Shown here one piece after another: positions 26,579 through 32,662 of a DNA stretch of 32,662 bases. The stretch is from Bacillota bacterium (lineage in GTDB: Bacteria > Bacillota > Sulfobacillia > Sulfobacillales > Sulfobacillaceae), in contig JAKADO010000034.1 of NCBI GenBank assembly GCA_021820485.1, positions 1 to 32,662 on the forward strand, given 5' to 3'. Position numbers and translations under genes: made by a program. Below the pieces are notes generated by a model, which saw only the letters and a list, made by a program, of their open reading frames with translations, did not search any database and was not told where the DNA came from. Each line of letters starts with the position of its first letter. Positions within the stretch are counted from its first letter, which is position 1.

Positions 26579-27622
26579 ATGGCAGGACTATTTGATGGTT
26601 ATACATTGAAGGGGCTGACCCTAAAGAATCGCATCATGATGTCCCCGATGTGTCAGTACTCGGTCTGGGATCAAGATGGCGCTCCCAACGAATGGCACTA
26701 TGTTCATTACATCTCGCGGGCTGTCGGCGGGGTGGGATTGGTCATGATGGAAATGACCGATGTGGTCCCGGACGGCCGCATTACGGTGTACGATCTTGGC
26801 ATTTGGGATGATTCCCAGATTCCAGCCTTCCGCCGCATCATCGATCAGGTCCACCAATACGGCGCGAAAATCGGCATCCAAATCGCTCATGCGGGGCGCA
26901 AGGCGGAGTCTCCAGAACTTCGGCCGGAAGCGCCGTCGGCGATCGCCTTTTCCGACAAATACCGTGTTCCGCACGCGCTAACCACGGATGAAGTGCATCG
27001 GCTCGTGGAGGCTTTCCGGGAAGGGGCCCGCCGTGCGGTGGAGGCCGGCGTCGACACGCTGGAGCTGCATGGAGCGCACGGCTATTTGATTCATCAGTTT
27101 ATGTCTCCCTTGTCCAACCATAGGGACGACCAGTACGGAGAGCCGACGCGGTTTGGGGTTGAGGTGATCGAAGCCGTGAAGTCGGTGATGCCCTCTGATA
27201 TGCCGCTGCTGATGCGCCTTTCGGCCACTGAATACACCGAAGAGGGGTATCGCTTTGCGGATTTACTGAAGATGGCGCGCGTTTATCGGGATCACGGCGT
27301 GGATATGTTCGATGTCTCCACGGGCGGCAATGCGGTGGTGCGCATCCGCGACTATCCCGGCTATCAACTTCCCTATGCCGCAGAATTAAAGAAGACGCTG
27401 GACGTGCCAGTGGCTGCGGTGGGACGCCTGGAGTCCTTTGACTTGGCGCAGTCGGCCGTGGAGCGTGGGGAGGCTGACATCATCGCTGTAGCCCGCGGTC
27501 TTTTGAAAGATGCCTATTGGGCCAACAGTGCTGCATTGCACTTGGGCGACACGGTGCAGGTGCCGGAAGAATACTATCGAGCGTTCCCCCGCTGGTTTAC
27601 CTCACCGGATGCCGCTCGATGA
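26579..27622 (+). CDS. namA: NADPH dehydrogenase, old yellow enzyme family (YqjM/NamA type)
   Basis: The 347-residue FMN barrel protein carries the YqjM-class marks: Cys25 and Tyr27 in SPMCQYS, HAGRK (104–108), and substrate-binding His164 and His167 in HGAHGYLIHQF. The C-terminal phosphate-binding part is AAVGRLES…DIIAVARGLLKD. Such enzymes use NADPH to reduce activated C=C bonds and nitro groups, and help against electrophiles. GAGGTGAAGAGA lies before the ATG. Its stop overlaps the mazG start (ATGA). Physiological substrate unknown. Confidence 0.93.
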   Translation: MAGLFDGYTLKGLTLKNRIMMSPMCQYSVWDQDGAPNEWHYVHYISRAVGGVGLVMMEMTDVVPDGRITVYDLGIWDDSQIPAFRRIIDQVHQYGAKIGIQIAHAGRKAESPELRPEAPSAIAFSDKYRVPHALTTDEVHRLVEAFREGARRAVEAGVDTLELHGAHGYLIHQFMSPLSNHRDDQYGEPTRFGVEVIEAVKSVMPSDMPLLMRLSATEYTEEGYRFADLLKMARVYRDHGVDMFDVSTGGNAVVRIRDYPGYQLPYAAELKKTLDVPVAAVGRLESFDLAQSAVERGEADIIAVARGLLKDAYWANSAALHLGDTVQVPEEYYRAFPRWFTSPDAAR

Positions 27623-27954
27623 CCATTCAAGAGATGCAGGCCGCCGTTGATGCGTGGATTAGTCAGTTTCAGGAAGGCTATTTCTCGCCTGAGGTGATGA
27701 TGCTCCGGTTGGCGGAAGAGCTGGGCGAATTGTCCCGCGAAGTCAACCATGTCTATGGGCCGAAAAGGAAAAAGCCCAGCGAGCCGGAGGGTTCGATCGC
27801 CATGGAACTGGGGGACATGCTCTTCGTCTTGGTCTCCTTCGCCAATAGTTTGGGACTGGATTTGGACACCGTCTTTCGGGATGTCATGGGGAAATTTCAA
27901 ACGCGGGACAAGAATCGATGGACGCGAAAGGCTGCCGAAGCCTCGGAATCCTGA
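27619..27954 (+). CDS. MazG-type nucleotide pyrophosphohydrolase
   Basis: The 111-residue protein has the MazG metal-binding pattern EELGELSREVNH (residues about 32–43), followed by GSIAMELGDMLFVLVSFANSLGLDLD (about 62–87). These are the EExxE…ExxD residues that bind Mg and the triphosphate. Short single-domain proteins of the YpjD type hydrolyse NTPs or dNTPs to monophosphates and pyrophosphate, for example to clean the nucleotide pool. The start is the ATG in the ATGA overlap with namA; a longer frame is a shadow of namA. A strong terminator follows. It is a second MazG-type gene, unlike the one before rplI. Confidence 0.85.
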   Translation: MTIQEMQAAVDAWISQFQEGYFSPEVMMLRLAEELGELSREVNHVYGPKRKKPSEPEGSIAMELGDMLFVLVSFANSLGLDLDTVFRDVMGKFQTRDKNRWTRKAAEASES

Positions 27955-27971
27955 AGCCATGTCCGGCAGGC

Positions 27972-28018
27972 TCCCCGCTGAGCCCTCGCGAATATGAGGG
28001 ATCTCGGCGGGGATTTTT
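27972..28018 (+). terminator. intrinsic terminator after mazG
   Basis: TCCCCGCTGAG and CTCGGCGGGGA form an 11-bp stem with one G·T. It stacks on an inner CCCTC/GAGGG hairpin and is followed by TTTTT. It separates rlmH-namA-mazG from the topoisomerase gene. Confidence 0.88.
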
Positions 28019-28130
28019 GACGCAGTCTATTCCCAATCGCGGAAGGCCCCGCCGCGCAAGGCCCTGGGCCCATCACGGGTTGAGTCTTTGTGAAAAACCG
28101 GTCATGCTGGGACCACGAGGAGTGAGTGGG

Positions 28131-30263
28131 ATGCGTTGCATTGTCGCGGAAAAACCGAGCGTGGCGTTGGATATTGCCCGTGCCCTAGGGCGCGGGGAGA
28201 AGCATGAGGGCTATGTGACGGTTGGATCAGACACGATTACATGGGCCTTTGGCCATTTAGTGACATTGGCCGCTCCCGAAGCGTACGACCCTGCCTGGAA
28301 GACCTGGAAGTGGGGGAGCTTGCCCATGCTTCCCGAACAATTTCAACTGACCGCCATTGCCAAGTCCAAACCGCAATTGACGGTTGTCTCCAAGCTTTTG
28401 CGCCAAGCCGATGAGGTGGTCTGTGCCACGGACGCCGACCGCGAAGGCGAACTCATCTTTCGCTATATTGTGCAATTTGTCGGTTTGAGAAAGCCGGTGC
28501 AACGCCTATGGCTCTCGGAAAATACCGCGACTGGCATTCTCCGCGCCTTTCAGCGCCTGAAACCGGCGAGCGCTTACGATGCGCTCGCCCATGCGGCCGA
28601 GTCGCGCGCCCAGGCTGATTGGCTTGTGGGTTTGAACGCCACTCGGGCGTTTTCTCTTAAGCATGCGGTCCCGGGTCGGCCGCTTAGTGTGGGTCGCGTG
28701 CAAACGCCAACCTTGCGGCTGATTTTTGACCGGGATCGCACCATCGAAGAGTTTACGCCCACGCCCTTTTGGCAGTTGTCGGTGACGTTTAATGCCGCCG
28801 AAGGACGCTATGAGGGGGTGTGGCAAGGCACCGACCGGGAGCATCCCGATCGCATTCCCGATGCCGAGACCGCAGCCCGCCTCTTGGCGCGGGTCAACCC
28901 GGGAACGCCGGGGGTGATTGAGTCGCTGGAGCAAAAAATGGTGCGGCTGGAAGCGCCCCATCTGTTCTCGCTCAACGATTTGCAAAAGGAGGCCAACCGC
29001 CGGTACAGCCTTACCGCGCAGCAAACCTTGGACGCCGCCCAGATGTTGTACGACCGGCATCTGGTCAGTTACCCGCGGACTGATAGCCGCTATGTCACCG
29101 CGGAAATCGCTGGGACCTTGCCGGAACGCGTGCGAAAACTGACGGCGCTCGAAGACTATCGCTTCGCGGAGGAGGTCCTGAAAAAGCCCCTGCCATTGGC
29201 TCGGGTCGTCAATGAAGCTCAAGTGGCTCAGGCAGGCCACTACGCGATTGTGCCCACAGGAGAACGGCCTACGGGGCTGGCAGGGCGGGAGGCCCGGGTG
29301 TTTGACCTTATTGTCAGGCGTTTTCTTGCCGCCCTCGCGCCCGCCGGACAGGATGAGCGGACCACGGTCATCACGGTCGTTGGCAGCGAGCGCTTCAAGA
29401 CCACGGGAACAGCGGTGGCAACGGTTGGATGGCGCCGTGTCCTAATGCCCGTCAAGGTTAGCGATGACACGGGGGAGGACAAGGAGGAAGGGGACGCGGC
29501 AATTCCTGCCGGGCTCCGGCAAGGGGAGTCGGTAACGGTTCACCAAGCGGCTGTAGCAGAAAGATCGACCAAGGCTCCGCCTAAGTTGACCGATGCCAGT
29601 TTGCTGGCTCTCATGGAAAAGCATGGTTTGGGCACGCCCGCCACACGGGCGCGGATCGTGGAAGTTTTGCTGCAGCGCGAATATGTTGAACGTCAGAAGA
29701 AGGCTTTGGCAACGACGGCGCGAGGTCGGCAATTATTGGACTTGGTGCCGGAGACGATTCAGTCTCCCGAGTTGACGGGTCGGTGGGAGGCCCGGTTGGA
29801 GGCGATCGCCGCTGGTGCCGAGGATGCGGCCCCTTTCATGGATGAAATTCGCCAGTATACCCGTGAATTGGTCGATGGAGCGAGAACACAGGAGGCTCAG
29901 CCGATTGCGTCCGCCGCCCTTGGGATCTGTCCTGTCTGTGGTGCCGGCAACATTGTCGCTACCTATAGGGGATGGGGATGTGAGCGCTCGAAGGCTGGAT
30001 GCACCTTTATGATTTGGCGCGAAGTGGCTGGGAAGAAGTTGACGCCCAACCAGGTCAAGATTCTGTTGTCCGGCAAAACCACAGCTGAACTCAGAGGGTT
30101 CAAGAGCAAGAGCGGCAAATCGTTTCCGGCTCGCTTGCGGCTCAATCCCGAGACGCATCGGGTGGAATTTGTTTTCTCCGCCCGGTCGGCGGGCGCGTCT
30201 GCCCCGCGGCCAAAAAGGCGGACCGCTGGAAAGCGGGGAAAACCACGGCGTGCTGACGCGTGA
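28131..30263 (+). CDS. topB: type IA DNA topoisomerase, topoisomerase III-like
   Basis: The 710-residue protein starts MRCIVAEKPSVALDIARALG with the Toprim acidic residue Glu7. It continues with DADREGELIF (the DxDxE motif), SVGRVQTPTLRLI and the active-site Tyr314 in SYPRTDSRY. The C-terminal part has one Cys-containing segment (CPVCGAG…GCERSKAGCTFMIW) and a short topo-C repeat (ELRGFKSKSGKSFPARL), then a basic tail. This is the usual plan of Firmicute TopB, which passes DNA strands and resolves joined or catenated DNA. The ATG behind GAGGAG was chosen; 71 upstream codons in frame cover the terminator and are not coding. It converges on the MFS gene with 35 bases between stops. Confidence 0.92.
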   Translation: MRCIVAEKPSVALDIARALGRGEKHEGYVTVGSDTITWAFGHLVTLAAPEAYDPAWKTWKWGSLPMLPEQFQLTAIAKSKPQLTVVSKLLRQADEVVCATDADREGELIFRYIVQFVGLRKPVQRLWLSENTATGILRAFQRLKPASAYDALAHAAESRAQADWLVGLNATRAFSLKHAVPGRPLSVGRVQTPTLRLIFDRDRTIEEFTPTPFWQLSVTFNAAEGRYEGVWQGTDREHPDRIPDAETAARLLARVNPGTPGVIESLEQKMVRLEAPHLFSLNDLQKEANRRYSLTAQQTLDAAQMLYDRHLVSYPRTDSRYVTAEIAGTLPERVRKLTALEDYRFAEEVLKKPLPLARVVNEAQVAQAGHYAIVPTGERPTGLAGREARVFDLIVRRFLAALAPAGQDERTTVITVVGSERFKTTGTAVATVGWRRVLMPVKVSDDTGEDKEEGDAAIPAGLRQGESVTVHQAAVAERSTKAPPKLTDASLLALMEKHGLGTPATRARIVEVLLQREYVERQKKALATTARGRQLLDLVPETIQSPELTGRWEARLEAIAAGAEDAAPFMDEIRQYTRELVDGARTQEAQPIASAALGICPVCGAGNIVATYRGWGCERSKAGCTFMIWREVAGKKLTPNQVKILLSGKTTAELRGFKSKSGKSFPARLRLNPETHRVEFVFSARSAGASAPRPKRRTAGKRGKPRRADA

Positions 30264-30298
30264 TGGATGCTTCCCCTGGCATCGTTTAGTGGGTGGCG

Positions 30299-31543
30299 CT
30301 AGCGGACTTTCTTGACCCGGGTCACCAAAAGCGATCCCAGGACGAAATACACGAACGTTATGACAAAGAGGCCGCGATAGGCCAGTGCGTTGCCCCAGTG
30401 GATCACGGCCAGCCCCAGAAACAGGCCGGCGGCGGCGGTGGCCACCGATTGGGCCAGCGTTTGCGAAATTGACCAGAGCCCCATGTCTTTGGCTGCGTCG
30501 CCGGTAGGCGGCAGCACGTCAACGGCCAGGGCCCAGTCGGTCGAGAGGTAGGTGCCGTAGCCAAGGCCAAAGACCAGGGAAAAGACGGTCACCATGAGAA
30601 GGCTCGAGGTCAAGACGAAGCCCAGGGCGGCGAGTCCCATCACCAGCCCCCCCGCAATCACCATGATCTTGCGCCGCTTCAACTTGTCCGAGAGCCACCC
30701 TGCCGTGAGGACAGACAGCAGGGACGCCAAGGTCACGGCGATGAGAGCTCGATCCAGCTCGGGATTCGGGTTGGCGAGATGCTGGACAAAGTGGAGGTAG
30801 TAGTAGAGGTAATATTCCAGCGTGGAAAACCCCAGCATCACCAATATCCGGGTGAGAAACACCCACCACCAATCGCCATGCTGGTGCGGCGAAATCCAGA
30901 AATTGCTCAGGAAGCTTCGCCAGTCGCGCCGTGGAGGGCTTTGCACCAACGGCACTTCGGGAACACCCCACACGGTGACAGCCAACCCTATTACCTGCAA
31001 CATGGCCAAAATGAGAAAGGTGGTCCTCACTGACACAAAACTCGGCACCAACACTCCGCCGATGATGGCGGCTTGGCTCATAAGGCCCATGTATCCGGAG
31101 GCCACACCCCGCTGCTCGAATGGCACGACGTCCGGGATAAGGGCGGAATAGGGGGCCGAGGCAAGATTGGCGAACACCTGAAGCAACAAATACCACATGA
31201 GAAACATCGCGAAGCGATGCGCGAACCCCATGGCGGCCAATGTCAGGGCTGTCCCGAACACGCCTGCCACCATGTAGGGACGCCGGCGCCCCGACCGGTG
31301 GGTGCTCCGATCGGACAGCGCGCCCACAAGCGGTTGAATGACTGAAGCCAAGAGGGCACCGGCAGCGGTGAGCCACGACATGGCGCTGCCGGAGCGGATA
31401 GGACCCACCATGCCGAGAACAACTTCTGGAACGACCACAATGATGAGGGCGGTCCATTGCATGTTGGACGTGAACCAAAAGAAGCTTAAGGCGACATTTT
31501 CGGCAACAGTTAGCCGATGGGGATTCGATGCGGCGGTCTTCAG
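30299..31543 (-). CDS. MFS transporter of the GPH/SLC45-like type, probable CTG start
   Basis: The transporter has about 12 membrane helices and the GPH-like loop GALSDRSTHRSGRRRPYMVAG between TM2 and TM3. An ATG at 31462 would cut the protein inside TM1. The frame is open upstream and encodes HRLTVAENVALSFFWFTSN, exactly the expected start of this family. The only start-like codon in a good place is CTG at 31543, 7 bases after AGGAGG, giving 414 residues. Relatives carry sugars or other small solutes with protons or sodium; the substrate is not known. The gene is single on the minus strand, with no partner. Confidence 0.8.
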   Translation of the reverse strand: MKTAASNPHRLTVAENVALSFFWFTSNMQWTALIIVVVPEVVLGMVGPIRSGSAMSWLTAAGALLASVIQPLVGALSDRSTHRSGRRRPYMVAGVFGTALTLAAMGFAHRFAMFLMWYLLLQVFANLASAPYSALIPDVVPFEQRGVASGYMGLMSQAAIIGGVLVPSFVSVRTTFLILAMLQVIGLAVTVWGVPEVPLVQSPPRRDWRSFLSNFWISPHQHGDWWWVFLTRILVMLGFSTLEYYLYYYLHFVQHLANPNPELDRALIAVTLASLLSVLTAGWLSDKLKRRKIMVIAGGLVMGLAALGFVLTSSLLMVTVFSLVFGLGYGTYLSTDWALAVDVLPPTGDAAKDMGLWSISQTLAQSVATAAAGLFLGLAVIHWGNALAYRGLFVITFVYFVLGSLLVTRVKKVR

Positions 31544-31750
31544 AGTGACTCCTCCTGCCGGTCGTGCACGCTTTGGGTACGTAATTTCGACAAAACCTAG
31601 AGGGATCCTTCGTTGGCGGGGAGCTTCGTTTGGGAACTTGCGAGAATGCCATGAAAGCGTTAGGCTCTAGGTAGCCTGCGAGGGCGGGTAAAATGTAGTG
31701 GGTCGGTCTCATAATTACACCGTTCTGCGGTGCCGTGCGAGGCCGGTGCG

Positions 31751-31945
31751 ATGGGATGGCGACAGCGGAAAGGCCGTCGTCATGGATTTGTGCCGGGTGT
31801 ATGGCAGGCGCAGAGAGCCTTAAGAGCGGCCAACCGTCAGAAGGGTTTGGTTCTGGCGGCGAGCCCCGATGGAATTTGTCGGCAAGCGGATACAGTGCTG
31901 GGTGGCGCGGTGACGTTGCCAATCCGCCCGCCGACGCAACAGTAG
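31751..31945 (+). CDS. doubtful small basic protein
   Basis: From the ATG the frame gives 64 residues (MGWRQRKGRRHGFVPGVW…ending PIRPPTQQ). The first third is very basic, the rest has no membrane segment or motif, and I do not recognise it. The GAGG upstream is a poor ribosome binding site, and another frame is open over the same stretch, so it may be chance. The stop is 12 bases before a second small frame with a better ribosome binding site. Confidence 0.25.
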   Translation: MGWRQRKGRRHGFVPGVWQAQRALRAANRQKGLVLAASPDGICRQADTVLGGAVTLPIRPPTQQ

Positions 31946-31957
31946 GGAGAGTCGAGC

Positions 31958-32092
31958 ATGCTTCGGCGGTTCTCTGGGCAGGTTCGAGTCGTTGCCGGCG
32001 GGCGCATCGGCGGCGGGCACGGGCCTAAGATGTATGGAGGCCAGCCCTACTTAGTTCCACCTGATTCTCGGGCGCATCCGACCCACCCGTGA
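31958..32092 (+). CDS. possible 44-residue Gly/Pro-rich protein
   Basis: An ATG stands 6 bases after GGGAGAG and opens a 44-codon frame (MLRRFSGQVRVVAGG…GGQPYLVPPDSRAHPTHP). It has a basic, glycine-rich first half and a proline-rich end, no membrane segment, and no family that I know. It ends 60 bases before the dihydrolipoamide dehydrogenase start. The ribosome binding site is the main support. Confidence 0.3.
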   Translation: MLRRFSGQVRVVAGGRIGGGHGPKMYGGQPYLVPPDSRAHPTHP

Positions 32093-32152
32093 TGGGGCAG
32101 ACTCAAGGCTGTTAGGAAAATGTCCCGACATCAGTGTCAAGGGAGGAGAAGT

Positions 32153-32662
32153 ATGGCTGAGACCAGTTTTGACGTCATTATCCTTGGTGGTGGCACTGGA
32201 GGGTATGTGGCGGCGATACGTGCTGCGCAACTCGGACTGAAAACCGCGTTGGTGGACTCTGGGCGAGTAGGCGGCACCTGTTTGCACCGCGGTTGCATTC
32301 CGACCAAGGCGTTGCTCCACACCGCGGAATTGTTACATACGTTTCAACACCGTGAGGAATTCGGACTTGTGGCCGACAATGTCGGTCTTGATTACACCAA
32401 GGCCATGGCGAAGAAGGAAAAGGTGGTCACCCAGCTTTGGAAGGGTGTCGAGTTCTTGTTGAAGAAGAACAAGGTCACGGTAGTAGCTGGGTGGGGACGC
32501 CTACTGGACGCCAACCACGTGGAAGTGGCGTCAGGCTCAGAGAAGACCACGCTGACCGCCAAGGACATTGTGCTGGCTACCGGCTCGATTCCGCGCGAAC
32601 TGCCTGACTTGCCCTTCGATGGAAAGCAGGTTCTCAGTTCCGACCACATCCTGGAGAAGACC
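32153..32662 (+). CDS. lpdA: dihydrolipoamide dehydrogenase, N-terminal part (3' end outside window)
   Basis: The visible 170 residues contain the FAD-binding GGGTGG (12–17), the redox disulphide Cys43/Cys48 in GGTCLHRGCIPTKALL, and the second flavin segment IVLATGS with the usual following SIPRELP. This is the E3 enzyme of pyruvate, 2-oxoglutarate or branched-chain dehydrogenase complexes or of glycine cleavage; it reoxidises lipoyl groups and passes electrons to NAD. The strong GGGAGGAG site stands 5 bases before the ATG. There is no lipoyl domain at the N-terminus. The genes that would show which complex it serves lie beyond the window. Confidence 0.92.
   Translation, partial: MAETSFDVIILGGGTGGYVAAIRAAQLGLKTALVDSGRVGGTCLHRGCIPTKALLHTAELLHTFQHREEFGLVADNVGLDYTKAMAKKEKVVTQLWKGVEFLLKKNKVTVVAGWGRLLDANHVEVASGSEKTTLTAKDIVLATGSIPRELPDLPFDGKQVLSSDHILEKT

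Larger units (their letters stand above)
31544..32152. other. 609-bp region without a recognised gene
   Basis: Nothing here matches a family that I know. It contains a CACCG/CGGTG hairpin (31718–31732). It also holds a frame of 64–71 codons ending at 31945 (GTG at 31730 or ATG at 31751, very basic start, no good ribosome binding site), and a 44-codon frame described separately. I saw no clear promoter for the downstream dehydrogenase gene and no riboswitch consensus. The region must hold the promoters of the divergent MFS gene and probably of the dehydrogenase gene. Confidence 0.5.

Noticed and set aside
27918..28130. N-terminal extension of the topoisomerase
   Set aside because: The extra 71 codons run through the mazG end and a strong terminator; the Toprim domain starts at the ATG at 28131.
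30519..31922. 467-codon frame on the minus strand over the MFS gene
   Set aside because: It overlaps the transporter in another frame, is rich in His, Arg, Ser and Pro, lacks family motifs and has no ribosome binding site. It is a shadow of a GC-rich gene.
31730..32028. Group II intron or riboswitch in the gap before the dehydrogenase gene
   Set aside because: A GTGCG start and some hairpins drew attention, but no domain V, no reverse transcriptase and no known riboswitch consensus could be found by eye.

Overview
The window reads as chromosomal DNA of a fairly GC-rich, spore-forming Firmicute of the deep clostridial type; a Sulfobacillus-like acidophile or thermophile is my best guess. The guess rests on the gene order MscS–DUF951–rpsF–ssb–rpsR–(MazG-like)–rplI–lonC–dnaB–purA, on a spore-former-type LonC, on strong AGGAGG ribosome binding sites used with many TTG and GTG starts, and on tRNA genes that encode their own CCA. 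In Bacillus this neighbourhood lies close to oriC. No phage, insertion sequence or CRISPR array was seen.

Layout. (1) 1–2135: a run of overlapping genes for small membrane proteins (a C-terminal fragment, a 122-aa protein, a CvpA-like protein, an MscS-type channel) ending in DUF951. (2) 2175–8671: a well-marked promoter and leader, then rpsF-ssb-rpsR with a terminator, then MazG-like–rplI–lonC–dnaB–purA with a terminator. This is a translation and replication housekeeping block. (3) 8700–15509: a mixed region framed by tRNA-Gly(CCC) and tRNA-Thr(CGT). It holds a class II aldolase, three genes for small membrane or envelope proteins including an L,D-transpeptidase, a glutamate decarboxylase, an alpha/beta hydrolase and a CorA-like protein without the GMN motif. 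(4) 15581–20216: a tight five-gene run with a divergent glycerate-kinase homologue, a PaaG-type isomerase, a PaaH-type dehydrogenase split into two overlapping genes, and a PaaJ/PcaF-type thiolase. It looks like the lower part of an aromatic acyl-CoA or dicarboxyl-CoA beta-oxidation route without its upper part. (5) 20369–26000: a hydrolase, an HtrA protease and a heterodimeric ABC exporter pair. (6) 26088–30263: rlmH, namA, mazG, then a type III topoisomerase. (7) 30299–end: an MFS transporter that probably starts at CTG, a 609-bp poorly explained gap, and the start of a dihydrolipoamide dehydrogenase.

Compared with my memory of Bacillus, rpsF…purA and htrA…rlmH keep their relative order, but walRK-yycHIJ is absent from the slot between purA and htrA, which here holds metabolic genes. 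I did not find a clear new defence or mobile system. The most unusual items are the split PaaH inside an incomplete paa-like module, the glycerate-kinase homologue with several altered signature motifs, the CorA-like protein without GMN, and the CTG-start transporter. Everything was read by eye; family assignments rest on recognised motifs and remembered family sequences, not on searches.
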